Of a stretch of 60,758 nt of DNA, positions 11,597-20,962 are shown in pieces. The stretch lies in NCBI RefSeq assembly GCF_001592185.1, contig NZ_BCWL01000002.1, forward strand, positions 1 to 60,758, in the 5' to 3' direction. This DNA comes from Bergeriella denitrificans NBRC 102155. Lineage in GTDB: Bacteria; Pseudomonadota; Gammaproteobacteria; Burkholderiales; Neisseriaceae. Positions within the stretch are counted from its first letter, which is position 1. Each line of letters starts with the position of its first letter. The position numbers and the translations under genes were made by a program. The notes below the pieces were generated by a model. That model saw only the letters and a list, made by a program, of their open reading frames with translations. It did not search any database and was not told where the DNA came from.

Positions 11597-11736
11597 GTGA
11601 TGATGGGAATAATGGTGTTTAGGGCAGTATTATAGCGTAAACCGGCTTTGAAATGAATGTTTCGGAAGCGGCAGCGGGCGTTGCGGGTGGGTATCAGTGT
11701 GTATTCTGTCTTTCAGCGTATTTTCTAGAAATAGTC

Positions 11737-11777
11737 AAAAAGCCGTCTGAAAAATACGATTTTTCAGACGGCTTTTT
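11737..11777 (-). terminator. Inverted DUS terminator after rpoH
   Basis: AAAAAGCCGTCTGAA, short loop, TTCAGACGGCTTTTTA; it lies just past the rpoH stop codon on the minus strand. Confidence 0.8.
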
Positions 11778-11795
11778 ATGGTATCAACAATCCGC

Positions 11796-12659
11796 TTAAG
11801 CGTTTTCTGCTTCTTCGGCCAGGAAACCGCGCAGTTTCTGCATGGCTTTGGCTTCGATTTGGCGGATGCGCTCGGCGGATACGCCGTATTCTGCGGCCAA
11901 TTCGTGCAGGGTCAGTCCGCCATCGTCTTGCAGCCAGCGGCTTTCGACAATGCGGCGGCTGCGGTCGTCGAGCTGCGCCAGGGCATTTTGCAGACCTTCG
12001 GTTTGCAGCGCGTAATGGGCTTGCTTGGCCAGCTGCTGGGTCGGCTCGGAGTCGTTGTCGGCCAGCCAGTCGATGGGAGCGAAGCTGTCTTCGTCATCGT
12101 TGTTGTCGGCCATGATGGCGATGTCGTGGCCGGTCATGCGCTGTTCCATTTCCAAAACTTCGGAAAGTTTAACGCCCAAATCGTCGGCGATGTCCTGCGC
12201 TTCTTTCGGTGACAGGGCATTCAGGCTTTTACGCATGGAGCGCAGATTGAAGAACAGTTTGCGCTGCGGCTTGGTGGTGGCAACGCGTACCAAGCGCCAG
12301 TTACGCAGGATAAATTCGTGAATTTCGGCTTTAATCCAGTGTACGGCAAAGGAAAACAGGCGTGCGCCACGCGAGGGCTCGAAGCGTTTGACGGCTTTCA
12401 TCAGGCCGATATTGCCTTCCTGAATCAGGTCGGCTTGGCTCAAGCCGTAACCGTCGTAGCCGCGGGCAATGGATACGACAACGCGCAGGTGGGAGAGAAT
12501 CAGCTTTTTGGCGGCTTCCAAGTCACCTTTGAGCTGGCGCTCTGCCAAGCTGTGTTCTTCTTCGGCGCTCAGCATGGGAATGCTGTTGACAGTATGGATG
12601 TATTGCTCCAGGCTGCCGTTGCCGCTGTGAATGACCGGTAATGCAAAAGCGTTATTCAT
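11796..12659 (-). CDS. rpoH: RpoH, heat-shock sigma factor (sigma-32)
   Basis: Directs RNA polymerase to chaperone and protease promoters. The 287-residue protein has sigma region 1.2/2 (LSHLRVVVSIARGYDGYGLSQ, then DLIQEGNIGLMKAVKRFEP), the RpoH box (about residues 130-142, QRKLFFNLR), and a C-terminal region 4 helix-turn-helix (LTLHELAAEYGVSAERIRQI). I choose the ATG at 12659; a TTG immediately before it would also suit the upstream AGGA spacing. It is monocistronic with its own promoter about 150 bases upstream. Confidence 0.96.
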   Translation of the reverse strand: MNNAFALPVIHSGNGSLEQYIHTVNSIPMLSAEEEHSLAERQLKGDLEAAKKLILSHLRVVVSIARGYDGYGLSQADLIQEGNIGLMKAVKRFEPSRGARLFSFAVHWIKAEIHEFILRNWRLVRVATTKPQRKLFFNLRSMRKSLNALSPKEAQDIADDLGVKLSEVLEMEQRMTGHDIAIMADNNDDEDSFAPIDWLADNDSEPTQQLAKQAHYALQTEGLQNALAQLDDRSRRIVESRWLQDDGGLTLHELAAEYGVSAERIRQIEAKAMQKLRGFLAEEAENA

Positions 12660-12806
12660 CAAAGGTATTTTCCTTTTATTGGTGCTGCCTTATGGTGGCA
12701 GCTGAAGTGTGTGGCCGGTGACAGAGTATATCACTGCTTGGCGGATACGGCTATTTTTCGCAGCGCCTACGGCCGAATATTTGAGTAGTTTACTCAGGTT
12801 TTAGGT

Positions 12807-12835
12807 ATTATATTACAGACATCTGTGAATGTAAA
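12807..12835 (-). promoter_or_regulatory. Probable rpoH vegetative promoter
   Basis: On the minus strand TTTACA (-35) and TATAAT (-10) are separated by exactly 17 bases, near consensus for sigma-70. The spacer contains the inverted repeat ACAGA-TG-TCTGT, which could bind a regulator. The start would be near 12800, giving rpoH a leader of about 140 bases. Confidence 0.6.
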
Positions 12836-12972
12836 TATCGCAATCGGGTTATGATTCAATAAGTTTTGTGTGTTTTGGTTGTGTGGTGCGGTAGGGGGAA
12901 ACCGGATTTTGAGAGCGGATTTTGAGGGTGGTATCAGGAGAGCGAGGGCTGTGAAAGCACGGAAATATGGCG

Positions 12973-13003
12973 AAAAAAAGGGGGTGGCTGATTTGCCACA
13001 CCC
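12973..13003 (-). terminator. Intrinsic terminator of the AniS-like sRNA
   Basis: Leftward reading gives GGGTGTGGC-AAATCA-GCCACCC, a stem of eight pairs with one bulged base, directly followed by seven T. Confidence 0.85.
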
Positions 13004-13109
13004 AAACACACACACATCAAGAGGAAAGAGGTAATGAAAACATTTCAAAAAATGAAGCGTAATAACCGCTAAGTGCATCAAGGCAAGCGGTATCTGCCCT
13101 GATGCATTA
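12973..13109 (-). ncRNA. aniS: AniS-like FNR-induced small RNA
   Basis: No credible protein is encoded in the 540 bases between rpoH and the next gene, but the minus strand has every part of an sRNA gene. An FNR box at 13144-13157 and a perfect TATAAT at 13117-13122 set a start near 13109. The transcript begins with a strong hairpin (arms TGCATCA-GGCA / TGCC-TGATGCA at 13074-13106), continues with an unpaired stretch containing ACCTCTTTCCTCTT, which is complementary to ribosome-binding sites, and ends in a GC hairpin (12981-13003) plus seven T. About 137 bases. AniS of N. meningitidis is an FNR-activated Hfq-binding sRNA of similar design; the name rests on that design, as I cannot align it. 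Confidence 0.75.
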
Positions 13110-13116
13110 GATAGGC

Positions 13117-13122
13117 ATTATA
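13117..13122 (-). promoter_or_regulatory. -10 element of the AniS-like sRNA
   Basis: A perfect TATAAT on the minus strand, seven bases before the inferred start at 13109-13110. Confidence 0.75.
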
Positions 13123-13143
13123 AATAAAAATGATTTCGCGGTT

Positions 13144-13157
13144 TTGACGCAAATCAA
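13144..13157 (-). promoter_or_regulatory. FNR box of the AniS-like sRNA
   Basis: TTGAT-TTGC-GTCAA on the minus strand, with the same half-sites as the aniA FNR box in this window. Its centre (13150.5) is 41.5 bases from the inferred start, the class II activation position. Confidence 0.85.
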
Positions 13158-13201
13158 TTTCATGCAGATTGCCTGATAAAAAGATGTAAATAAAATGTTT
13201 G

Positions 13202-14221
13202 TTATGGCTGCGCCGTGGACGGGGTGAAGGCATCGGCGTGGAAGGCCTCAGGCGGCAGCCCGCATTGCCCGGTGAACAGGGCTTGTGCGGCATAAACCAT
13301 CTGCTCTGCGCCGCAGGCATAAACAGCATAAGCGCTCATATCGGCAATATCTTGTGCGGCCAAGTGTTGCACATAGCCGCGTGCACCTTGCCAATCGTCA
13401 TCCGCTTGGGAAAGTATGGGCATAAAGCGGCCGTGTGCCAGCTGTTGTATCAGCTTGGCTGCTTCTGCTTGTGCATACAAATCGGCTGCGCGGCGGGCAC
13501 CCCAGTAGAAATGGACGGGATGGCGGAAATCTCGGCGGATCAGTTCCAGCAGAATACTACGGATAGGCGCATATCCTGTGCCGGTGGCCAGCAGGATAAC
13601 GGGCTGCTCGCAATCAAAGTAGGGATAAGGCGCGCCGAGTGGCCCTTTGATGCGGACGATGCTTTTTTCTTTAATGGCCGGCGCATTGCCGAACAGCATA
13701 TCGGCGCACACGCCGTTTTCGCGCCTGCGGATATGCAGCTCAATCAATCCTTGCCCGTCGGGCGCGTTGGCAATCGAATAGCTGCGGCTGATGTTGCCGG
13801 GCAGCAGTAAATCCACATATTGCCCGGCTTCAAACATCAGCTGCGGCGATTTGGGCAGCGCGAGCGTGAGCAGGGCGGTATTGTGTGCGAATGCGATGGA
13901 TTGGACGCGAGCGGGCAAGGTGCGGACGGGGATGCTGCCGGCGCCGGTATAGCCCGGAATGTCGATGCGCAGATTACTGCCCGGCGTGGCGCAACACATC
14001 AGGATTTTGCCCTGCGCCGCTTCTTCCGCCGATAAGGCCCGCCCCGAATGCTCGGCCAGGCTGACTTGGCCGTCAAGCAAAACGGCTTTGCATTGCCCGC
14101 AAAAACCGTTTTGGCAGGAATGCGGCAGGTTCAGATTTTGGCGGAGCGCGGCGGCCAGCACGGTTTCCCGTGCATAGACGGTAAACGAGGATTGGTCGGG
14201 TAGGGTAACGGAATGAGTCAT
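13202..14221 (-). CDS. 2Fe-2S ferredoxin-type NAD(P)H oxidoreductase
   Basis: A 339-residue soluble electron-transfer protein. The N-terminal 90 residues are a plant-type ferredoxin domain with the cluster motif CQNGFCGQC and a fourth cysteine in LMCCATP. It is followed by a ferredoxin-reductase module with the FAD-binding RSYSIANAP (about residue 195) and the NAD-binding ATGTGYAPI (about 245). This architecture is shared by CDP-6-deoxyglucoseen reductase-like and phenol-hydroxylase-reductase-like proteins; the partner oxygenase or reductase is not apparent nearby. The start at 14221 (MTHSVTLPDQ) is preferred to one 16 codons upstream because the domain begins here. Confidence 0.85.
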   Translation of the reverse strand: MTHSVTLPDQSSFTVYARETVLAAALRQNLNLPHSCQNGFCGQCKAVLLDGQVSLAEHSGRALSAEEAAQGKILMCCATPGSNLRIDIPGYTGAGSIPVRTLPARVQSIAFAHNTALLTLALPKSPQLMFEAGQYVDLLLPGNISRSYSIANAPDGQGLIELHIRRRENGVCADMLFGNAPAIKEKSIVRIKGPLGAPYPYFDCEQPVILLATGTGYAPIRSILLELIRRDFRHPVHFYWGARRAADLYAQAEAAKLIQQLAHGRFMPILSQADDDWQGARGYVQHLAAQDIADMSAYAVYACGAEQMVYAAQALFTGQCGLPPEAFHADAFTPSTAQP

Positions 14222-14325
14222 ACGGATTATTCGGCTATGCAGCCTGTTCAAATTATAGGTATTGAACACTGAATGATACTTCGACTATGTATAGGCGGTA
14301 TCGTTTATCATCGGATTAAGAGAGA

Positions 14326-14383
14326 GGCCGTCTGAAAATACAGGGTCGAAATTCGGGATTTCAACGGCATTTTCAGACGGCCT
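14326..14383. repeat. Inverted DUS pair with long loop
   Basis: AGGCCGTCTGAAAAT and ATTTTCAGACGGCCT face each other across about 27 bases. It lies between the gatB 3' end and the start of the oxidoreductase gene and probably terminates gatB transcripts. Confidence 0.65.
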
Positions 14384-14427
14384 GTAATGCCCGGCGGCAG
14401 CAAGCATCTGCAGCCGGAGAGCGGGCA

Positions 14428-15858
14428 TCAGCCCAGCTTCGCTTTCACCAATTCCTGCACCTGCGCCGGATTGGCCTTGCCTTTGCTGGCCTTCATCACT
14501 TGGCCGACAATCGCATTGAGGGCTTTTTCGTTGCCCGCTTTAAACTGCTCGACGGCTTTGGCATTGTTTGCCAACACTTCGTCTACCATCGCTTCGATGG
14601 CGCCGGTGTCGGTGATTTGTACCAAACCGTGTTTCTCGATGATTTGTTCGATGGAGGCTTCCGGCTCCGCCCACATCGCTTCAAAGGCTTTTTTCGCCAG
14701 CTTGCTGCTCAAAGTGCCGTCTGAAATTTTGCCCACCAAAGCCGCGAGGCGCGGCGCAGTAATCGGGCTTTGCGCCAACTCCAAACCTTCTTTGTTGAGT
14801 GTAGCCGCCAGTTCGCCGTTCATCCAGTTGGCCGCCAGCTTGCCTTGGCCGCTTGCTTTGGCGGCTTCTTCAAAGTAAGCGGCTTGGCTACGGCTTGCAG
14901 TCAGCAAACGCGCATCGTATTCGCTCACGCCGAATTCCGCTACGAAACGCGCCGCCATTTCCTTCGGCAACTCAGGCATTTCCTCGCGCGCTTTCTGTAA
15001 CTGGCCGTCTGAAATCATTACCGGCAGCAAATCCGGATCAGGGAAATAGCGGTAGTCGTGCGCGTCTTCCTTCAGGCGCATCACGCGGGTTTCACCCTTG
15101 TCGGGGTCGAACAGCATGGTCGCCTGCTGCACCTTGCCACCGTCTTCCAAAATCTCGATTTGCGCTTCCACTTCGTAATTAATCGCCGCTTCCAAAAAAC
15201 GGAACGAATTCAAGTTTTTAATTTCGCGGCGCGTGCCGAACTCGGCCTGTCCTTTCGGGCGCACCGATACGTTGGCATCCACGCGGAACGAACCTTCCGC
15301 CATATTGCCGTCGCAAATATCCAGCCAAGTCACCAAACCGTGCAGCGCCTTGGCATACGCCACCGCCTCGGCGGCGGAACGCATTTCCGGCTCGGACACC
15401 ACTTCCAGCAGCGGCGTACCCGCGCGGTTCAAATCAATGCCCGTCGCACCGCTCAAACCTTCGTGTACCGACTTGCCCGCATCTTCCTCCATATGCGCGC
15501 GGGTGACATTGATGGTTTTCACCTCATCGCCCACCACGATTTCCAGCTTGCCGTGTTCCACAATCGGCAAATCCAACTGGCTGATTTGATAGCCTTTCGG
15601 CAGGTCGGGATAAAAATAGTTTTTGCGGTCGAACACGTTTTTCTGATTGATTTTCGCATCCAGTGCCAAGCCCAATTTAATGGCTTTGGCCACTGCCTCG
15701 CGGTTCATCACCGGCAGCACGCCCGGCAGCGCACATTCCACCACGCTCGCATGCGCATTCGGCTCCGCGCCGAACGCAGTTGACGCGCCGCTGAAAATTT
15801 TGGATTTAGTGTTTAATTGGACGTGGATTTCCAGTCCGATTACGGTTTCCCAGGTCAT
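14428..15858 (-). CDS. gatB: Aspartyl/glutamyl-tRNA amidotransferase subunit B
   Basis: With GatC and GatA forms the enzyme that converts Glu-tRNA-Gln (and Asp-tRNA-Asn) to the amide form. The 476-residue protein starts [20 protein letters not shown] and has the GatB kinase-like core ([48 protein letters not shown]) and the C-terminal YqeY-like helical tail. The ribosome site CCTCCT/GGAGG lies directly before the ATG. In this genome gatB is separated from gatA by a RAYT gene, so it may be transcribed through or from its own promoter. Confidence 0.97.
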   Translation of the reverse strand: MTWETVIGLEIHVQLNTKSKIFSGASTAFGAEPNAHASVVECALPGVLPVMNREAVAKAIKLGLALDAKINQKNVFDRKNYFYPDLPKGYQISQLDLPIVEHGKLEIVVGDEVKTINVTRAHMEEDAGKSVHEGLSGATGIDLNRAGTPLLEVVSEPEMRSAAEAVAYAKALHGLVTWLDICDGNMAEGSFRVDANVSVRPKGQAEFGTRREIKNLNSFRFLEAAINYEVEAQIEILEDGGKVQQATMLFDPDKGETRVMRLKEDAHDYRYFPDPDLLPVMISDGQLQKAREEMPELPKEMAARFVAEFGVSEYDARLLTASRSQAAYFEEAAKASGQGKLAANWMNGELAATLNKEGLELAQSPITAPRLAALVGKISDGTLSSKLAKKAFEAMWAEPEASIEQIIEKHGLVQITDTGAIEAMVDEVLANNAKAVEQFKAGNEKALNAIVGQVMKASKGKANPAQVQELVKAKLG

Positions 15859-15930
15859 AGGAGGGTCTTTCTTTACTGGTTATTTTGATATGAAATTCGA
15901 GTAATGAGCGAATGCTTAGTCACTTTGTAG

Positions 15931-15951
15931 GGGAGGGTTTTATACCCTCCC
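15931..15951. repeat. REP-like palindrome, left of RAYT gene
   Basis: GGGAGGGT-TTTAT-ACCCTCCC: an eight-pair stem with a five-base loop, set in TTGTAG...GCAA. It is an inverted, diverged copy of the element at 16567-16587, with paired base changes that keep the stem. Confidence 0.8.
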
Positions 15952-15965
15952 GCAATACTTAAAAT

Positions 15966-16490
15966 TCAGAAACATGGATTTTCTGTGGTTCGGTTTTTTT
16001 CAGCCGTAGTCGCCCGATAAAACCTATCCAACTCCCATTGCAAGGGATTATTGCGGATGTATTCGCGTATTCTTTCATGGGTTGATTCATTGCGGATAAC
16101 GTGGTCATAAAAGCTTCTCTGCCACAATGTTCCGTCAGCGCCCACAGCCTTAGCTGCCTTTAAAAACAGGGAAGTGCTTTTTCCCTTGAACCATTTTACC
16201 GCCGCCGTTAAATCAGTATGACCGCTTTCGTTTACCCAAATAAAGTGAAGGTGATTGGGCATCAATACGCTGTCTTCGATATAGCAGCCTGGAAACTTCC
16301 CGTTTAATTCGGATAAAACCACCATGACCATTTTGCCGGTTTGATTTGGCTTCATTTCGCCGTTTTCAATCTGACCAAACAAATTATGTCGGTTGTGCGC
16401 ACAAATGGTCACGAAGTAATAACCTGATTGTGCATAGTCATAATTTTGCAAACGGATGATACGCCGTTTGGGATATTGGTTTTCCATCAT
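15966..16490 (-). CDS. REP-associated tyrosine transposase (RAYT, Y1/IS200-like)
   Basis: A 174-residue single-domain Y1 transposase. Visible features: YYFVTICAHNRHNLFG near the N-terminus, the HUH-type metal motif in PNHLHFIW (about residue 83), WQRSFYDHVIR, and the helix REYIRNNP carrying the catalytic tyrosine. Such proteins are single-copy, domesticated relatives of IS200/IS605 transposases that recognise REP hairpins. Here two inverted REP palindromes flank the gene at 15931 and 16567. The insertion lies between gatA and gatB, in the same direction. The frame is intact, so it may be active. Confidence 0.9.
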   Translation of the reverse strand: MMENQYPKRRIIRLQNYDYAQSGYYFVTICAHNRHNLFGQIENGEMKPNQTGKMVMVVLSELNGKFPGCYIEDSVLMPNHLHFIWVNESGHTDLTAAVKWFKGKSTSLFLKAAKAVGADGTLWQRSFYDHVIRNESTHERIREYIRNNPLQWELDRFYRATTAEKNRTTENPCF

Positions 16491-16566
16491 ATAGGACTGA
16501 ATCCGTTATTTCTACGGGTTTAGGCCGTCTGAAAATATTGAAACGTTTCTGCCGGGTAGCTGTTGC

Positions 16567-16587
16567 GGGCGGGTGTGAAACCCGCCC
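16567..16587. repeat. REP-like palindrome, right of RAYT gene
   Basis: GGGCGGGT-GTGAA-ACCCGCCC: an eight-pair stem and five-base loop, embedded in TTGC...CTACAA. Its reverse complement aligns with the element at 15931 over about 31 bases. Confidence 0.8.
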
Positions 16588-16607
16588 CTACAAGCGGTTG
16601 CGAAATG

Positions 16608-18056
16608 TTACGCAGGTGCTTTTGTATGCCAGTCGCTGTTTTGCTGGATTTGGTGCGCTGCGCCCAAGATTTTGGCTTCGCTGAAATAGTTGCCGATTAA
16701 TTGCACGCCGATGGGCAGGCCGTCTGAAGAGAAGCCGGCGGGCAGGCTGACGGCGGGCAGGCCGGCGAGGTTGACGGATACGGTGTAGATATCCGACAGG
16801 TAGGCTTGCACGGGATCTTCGTTCAGGCTGTTGAGCTTGGGTGCGGCGGTGGGGGCGGCAGGGCCTAAAATCAGGTCGCAGTCTTTTAAGGCCGTCTGAA
16901 AATCGTTGGCGACGAGGCGGCGCAGTTTTTGGGCTTTGAGGTAGTAGGCGTCGTAGTAGCCGTGGCTCAATACGTAAGTGCCGATCATGATGCGGCGTTT
17001 GACTTCGCTGCCGAAGCCTTCGGCGCGGGTGTTGCTGTACATTTCTTCTAAGTCGCCGAACTGTGCGGCGCGGTGGCCGTAGCGCACGCCGTCGTAGCGG
17101 GAGAGGTTGGTGCTGGCTTCGGCGGAGGTCAGGACGTAGTAGGCGGGAATGGAGAGCTCGGTTTGCGGCAGGGTGACTTCTACCATTTCTGCGCCTTGTG
17201 CTTTCAACAGGTCAATGACTTGCTGCAGGGCCGTCTGAACGTCGGTGCTGTTGTTCTCGCCGAAGTATTCTTTGGGCAGGCCGATTTTGAGGCCTTTGAG
17301 TGTTTGGTTCAAATCGCGGGTGTAGTCTTCTTTTTCGCGCTCGATGCTGGTGGAGTCGCGCTCGTCGAAACCGGCCATGGCGTTGAGCAAAATCGCGCAG
17401 TCTTCGGCGGTTTGCGCCATCGGGCCGGCTTGGTCGAAGCTGGAGGCGTAGGCGACCATGCCGAAGCGGGATACGGTGCCGTAGGTGGGTTTGATGCCGG
17501 TGATGCCGCAATGTGAGGCGGGCTGGCGGATGGAGCCGCCGGTGTCGGATCCGAGTGCGGTGGGTGCGAGACGTGCGGCGACGACGGCTGCGGAGCCGCC
17601 TGAGGAGCCGCCGGGTACGTTTTCAAGGTTCCACGGGTTTTTGGTGGCGCCGTAAAATGAGGTTTCGTTGGTCGAACCCATGGCGAATTCGTCCATATTG
17701 GTGCGGCCGAGTGTGACCATGCCTGCGTCGAGCAGGTTTTGCACGACGGTGGCGGTGTAGGGGGAGACGAAGTTGTCGAGCATTTTGCTGGAACAGGCGC
17801 TCTTCCAGCCGGTTTGGCAGAAGATGTCTTTGTAGGCGACGGGTACGCCGGTCAGTGCGCCGGCGTTGCCTGCGGCGATGCGCGCGTCGGCGGCGCGGGC
17901 TTCGGCCATTGTCAGGTTTTTGTCTAGGGTGATGTAGCCGTTGATGGCGGGATTTTTCGTATCGATGGCGTTGAGGTATTCGGTGGCCAGTTCTACGGCG
18001 GAGATTTTTTTGGATTGCAACAGCTCGGAGGCTTGTTTCAAGGTATAGGTGGTCAT
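16608..18056 (-). CDS. gatA: Aspartyl/glutamyl-tRNA amidotransferase subunit A
   Basis: The amidase subunit that releases ammonia from glutamine for transamidation. It has 482 residues, close to the family length. The amidase-signature catalytic triad is visible: Lys76 in VAYKDIFC, Ser151 in [10 protein letters not shown] and Ser175 in [10 protein letters not shown]. The ATG at 18056 starts [13 protein letters not shown]. It lies downstream of gatC (188-base gap with a DUS) and upstream of the RAYT gene and gatB, the usual C-A-B order with one insertion. Confidence 0.97.
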   Translation of the reverse strand: MTTYTLKQASELLQSKKISAVELATEYLNAIDTKNPAINGYITLDKNLTMAEARAADARIAAGNAGALTGVPVAYKDIFCQTGWKSACSSKMLDNFVSPYTATVVQNLLDAGMVTLGRTNMDEFAMGSTNETSFYGATKNPWNLENVPGGSSGGSAAVVAARLAPTALGSDTGGSIRQPASHCGITGIKPTYGTVSRFGMVAYASSFDQAGPMAQTAEDCAILLNAMAGFDERDSTSIEREKEDYTRDLNQTLKGLKIGLPKEYFGENNSTDVQTALQQVIDLLKAQGAEMVEVTLPQTELSIPAYYVLTSAEASTNLSRYDGVRYGHRAAQFGDLEEMYSNTRAEGFGSEVKRRIMIGTYVLSHGYYDAYYLKAQKLRRLVANDFQTALKDCDLILGPAAPTAAPKLNSLNEDPVQAYLSDIYTVSVNLAGLPAVSLPAGFSSDGLPIGVQLIGNYFSEAKILGAAHQIQQNSDWHTKAPA

Positions 18057-18243
18057 AATTATCTTTCAGACGGCATTGCGGCTTGGTATGTGTTTTATTT
18101 CATCTGCTATTTTCAGACGGCCTGGGGAACGGGCAATACATAGGGCTGTCAACCCATACATGATTGGAATGGATAGAGTGCATCGGTTTGACAACCCAAT
18201 CTACGGTTTGCCGGATATCCTACGTTTCAGGCCGTCTGAAAAA

Positions 18244-18534
18244 TTATTCTTCAATCACTTGCGGTACGATATACAGGCGGTTGCGTACTTCGGGAGCGAC
18301 GGCTTGGTATTCGGCGGCGCGGTCGGTTTCGGTGACTTTGTCTTCGCGCAGGCGCAGGGCGGCTTCGTGCGGGTGCGCCATCGGCTCGATGCCGTCGGTG
18401 TCGACGGTTTGCATTTTCTCAACCAGCGTGAAAATATCGTTTAATTCTTGCAGGGTTTGCGTTTTTTCATCATCGCTCAGGCGCAGGCGGGAAAGGCGGG
18501 CGATTTTTTCCACATCGTGTAAGCTTAAAGCCAT
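18244..18534 (-). CDS. gatC: Aspartyl/glutamyl-tRNA amidotransferase subunit C
   Basis: A 96-residue stabilising subunit wrapped around GatA-GatB. The sequence has the family start [19 protein letters not shown] and the middle segment [10 protein letters not shown]. The same frame is open far upstream of 18534, across the marC gene on the other strand, which makes this gene easy to mis-start; likeness to GatC begins only at [10 protein letters not shown]. It heads the gatC-gatA-RAYT-gatB run. Confidence 0.95.
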   Translation of the reverse strand: MALSLHDVEKIARLSRLRLSDDEKTQTLQELNDIFTLVEKMQTVDTDGIEPMAHPHEAALRLREDKVTETDRAAEYQAVAPEVRNRLYIVPQVIEE

Positions 18535-18765
18535 AAAAAATCCTTGTCTGATAGCCAATCTGCCCCGCTGTGGGGTATGATTGCGTTCATCTTCTATGAA
18601 ACGAAGAATTATAACTGAAAACTCATGCGCCGGCATGGTGATTTTGGGCGTTGCGCCGCCGTGCGTGCCGTCTGAAAAAGGAAGGGCTGCGGGCTGCCGC
18701 GCGGCTCTCTTGGGTAACGGGAAAGGTTGCGGGCATACTGTCGGCAGGGTATGCGGGGAACGGAA

Positions 18766-19425
18766 ATGGAACTCGGTGTTGGAATTACTACGCTGATGCT
18801 GGCGTTTATGGTGCTGATTAATCCTTTCAGCGCCTTGTCGATTTATTTGGATATGACGCGCAATTACAGCTCGCGCGAGCGGCGTAGGGTGGCGCAGATT
18901 GCCGCTTTGACGGTGTTTATCGTGATTGCTGTGTTTGCCGTGTCGGGCGGCTTTCTGCTGAAGCTTTTGGGCATTAGCGTGGGCTCGTTCCAGGTCGGCG
19001 GCGGGATTTTGGTGCTGCTGATTGCGATTTCGATGATGAGCGGCAACGATAATCCGGCCAAGCCCGATTTGGGCACGAGCGAGGAAAATGCCATTACGGT
19101 ATCGGCGCCGAAAAACAACGGCATGGCTGTGGCTGTGGTACCGATTGCCATTCCGATGATGATTGGTCCGGGCGGGATTTCGACGGTGATTATTTACGCA
19201 TCGGCAGCCAAAACGTATTGGGACCTTGTGTCCATCATCGCAGCCGGTTTCCTGATTAGCATCATCTGCTGCCTGACCCTGCTGGCTTCGGCGAAAATCA
19301 GCAAATGGCTGGGCGATACGGGGCTGACCATTCTCAACCGCGTGATGGGTATGATGCTGGCGGCGGTATCGGTGGAGATTATCGTGGCCGGTTTGAAAGC
19401 GATTTTCCCGCAGCTGGCCGCTTAA
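18766..19425 (+). CDS. marC: MarC-family inner-membrane protein
   Basis: A 219-residue polytopic membrane protein of the MarC/UPF0056 family, some members of which transport neutral amino acids (SnatA). Six hydrophobic stretches are seen, with the family segments [15 protein letters not shown] near the N-terminus and [15 protein letters not shown] in the middle. I start at MELGVG (18766), preceded by GGGGAACGG; an in-frame ATG at 18751 is possible. It is a single-gene unit, divergent from gatC, and ends in an inverted DUS. Despite the name, a role in drug resistance is not supported for the family. Confidence 0.88.
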   Translation: MELGVGITTLMLAFMVLINPFSALSIYLDMTRNYSSRERRRVAQIAALTVFIVIAVFAVSGGFLLKLLGISVGSFQVGGGILVLLIAISMMSGNDNPAKPDLGTSEENAITVSAPKNNGMAVAVVPIAIPMMIGPGGISTVIIYASAAKTYWDLVSIIAAGFLISIICCLTLLASAKISKWLGDTGLTILNRVMGMMLAAVSVEIIVAGLKAIFPQLAA

Positions 19426-19444
19426 AGGCGCAGAGCCGCCATTG

Positions 19445-19488
19445 GGCCGTCTGAAAAACTGTTCACTGAAGAGCGTTTTCAGACGGCC
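19445..19488 (+). terminator. Inverted DUS terminator after marC
   Basis: GGGCCGTCTGAAAA and TTTTCAGACGGCC around an 18-base loop, ending 24 bases before the next start codon. Confidence 0.7.
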
Positions 19489-19512
19489 ATTATATTTTGA
19501 AAAGGAGTAAGC

Positions 19513-20856
19513 ATGTTCCACAGCCTGAATGCCGCCGACGGCCGCGAGCTTTACCGCCGCGAAGCGCAAACCTGGCCGCAGTTTGCGGCGGATTTGGCGC
19601 AGCTGCGGGCGCGGCAGCGGCAGTTTGCGGCGCTGGGCGTGACCGGACGTGCGGCGTTGCTGGCGCGTTTTGCCGACCGGCTGGAGGCGGAAAAAGACGT
19701 GTTGGCGCAGATGGTGTGCGAAGAAGTCGGCCGCTGCCTGCACGAATGCCGCGCCGAACTGAATAAATCGGTGGAATTAATCCGCTATTACGTCCGCCTG
19801 TCGCCCGAGCTGCTGGCGCACAAAACCATCGCCACCCAAGCCAGCCTGAGCCAGGTGCGCTTCGAGCCTTTGGGTGTGGTGTTGGCGGTGATGCCGTGGA
19901 ACTATCCGGTGTGGCAGGTATTGCGTTTTGCCGTACCGGCTTTGTGCGCGGGCAACGCCTGCGTGGTTAAACCCGCGCCCAGCGTGGCCAGGGTCACGGC
20001 GGCGCTGTTTGATTTGATTGGCGGCGATTTGCCGATGATGCCCGCCTGGCTGGCGCATGAAGAAACTTTACGCGCCATCGAGCATACCGACGCGCTGGCG
20101 TTTACCGGCTCGACGTACACCGGCCGCCTGTTGGCCGCCCATGCCGGGGCGCATGTGAAGAAAACCGTTTTGGAGCTGGGCGGCAGCAATGCGTTTATCG
20201 TGATGCCCGATGCCGATTTGGCGCAGGCGGCCAAAGATGCCTGCTATTCGCGTTTTCGCGATGCCGGGCAGTCGTGCAACGCCGCCAAGCGCATTATTGT
20301 GACTGAAGTGGTGGCAGAGCCGTTTATCGAACTGTTTTTGGACGAATGTGCCAAATTGAAAAGCGGTGACCCGAAATCGCCCGACACCACGCTGGCGCCG
20401 CTGCACCGCGAAGATTTGCGCCGACAGGTGCACGCGCAGGTGGAGGACGCGCGCGAGCAGGGGGCGGAAATCTTGTGTGGCGGATATATTCCTGAAGGCG
20501 CGGGCTGGTTTTATCCCGCAACGGTGTTGGACAAAGTCAATCCGGCCTGCCGTGTGTACCGCGAGGAAGTGTTCGGCCCCGTAGCACTGATTTTGCGTGC
20601 GCGCGATGCGGCGGAAGCGGTGGCTCTGGCCAATGATTCGCCGTTCGGATTGGGCGCGTGCATTTATTCGGCGGATACCGAGCAGGCTTGGCGGTATGCG
20701 GAGCGCATCGAAGCGGGCGCGGTGTTTATCAACCGCCATACCAGCAGCGATTTGCGCCTGCCGTTCGGCGGCGTGAAAGCGTCGGGCTACGGGCGCGAGC
20801 TGTCGGAATTCGGGCTGTATGAGTTTGTGAATGTGAAAACGTATTGGCAGAAATAG
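19513..20856 (+). CDS. NAD(P)-dependent aldehyde dehydrogenase, succinate-semialdehyde type
   Basis: A 447-residue cytosolic aldehyde dehydrogenase. Features in order: [18 protein letters not shown] (about residue 130), the glycine loop FTGSTYTG, the general base in [10 protein letters not shown], and the nucleophile in [11 protein letters not shown]; it ends with [16 protein letters not shown]. Length and pattern match the short succinate-semialdehyde dehydrogenase group (Sad/GabD-like), which oxidises succinate semialdehyde to succinate. The substrate is an inference from family. A strong AAAGGAG lies nine bases before the ATG. Transcription ends at the bidirectional terminator shared with sodB. 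Confidence 0.85.
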   Translation: MFHSLNAADGRELYRREAQTWPQFAADLAQLRARQRQFAALGVTGRAALLARFADRLEAEKDVLAQMVCEEVGRCLHECRAELNKSVELIRYYVRLSPELLAHKTIATQASLSQVRFEPLGVVLAVMPWNYPVWQVLRFAVPALCAGNACVVKPAPSVARVTAALFDLIGGDLPMMPAWLAHEETLRAIEHTDALAFTGSTYTGRLLAAHAGAHVKKTVLELGGSNAFIVMPDADLAQAAKDACYSRFRDAGQSCNAAKRIIVTEVVAEPFIELFLDECAKLKSGDPKSPDTTLAPLHREDLRRQVHAQVEDAREQGAEILCGGYIPEGAGWFYPATVLDKVNPACRVYREEVFGPVALILRARDAAEAVALANDSPFGLGACIYSADTEQAWRYAERIEAGAVFINRHTSSDLRLPFGGVKASGYGRELSEFGLYEFVNVKTYWQK

Positions 20857-20901
20857 CGGGCTGTTGCGCCTGTTTCGGCTTTATCTGACAAGTCTTGCGG
20901 C

Positions 20902-20943
20902 AAAAAAGCCGTCTGAAAAACAGTATTTTCAGACGGCTTTTTT
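20902..20943. terminator. Bidirectional inverted DUS terminator
   Basis: AAAAAAGCCGTCTGAAAA and TTTTCAGACGGCTTTTTT between the convergent aldehyde dehydrogenase and sodB genes. Confidence 0.85.
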
Positions 20944-20962
20944 CAATGTTCAATCGCGGGGA

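Noticed and set aside
13034-13072. A 12-codon ORF (MKTFQKMKRNNR) with a strong ribosome-like GAGGAAAGAGG before it, on the plus strand.
   Set aside because: It is the mirror image of the pyrimidine-rich targeting region of the minus-strand sRNA, which explains the ribosome-site look; no plus-strand promoter is apparent.
12794-13081. A 95-codon minus-strand ORF between rpoH and the oxidoreductase gene.
   Set aside because: Low-complexity translation, no ribosome site, and it runs through the sRNA terminator.
18535-19743. Upstream extension of the gatC frame by about 400 codons.
   Set aside because: It runs antisense to marC and the aldehyde dehydrogenase gene and has no likeness to any protein; GatC likeness starts at 18534.
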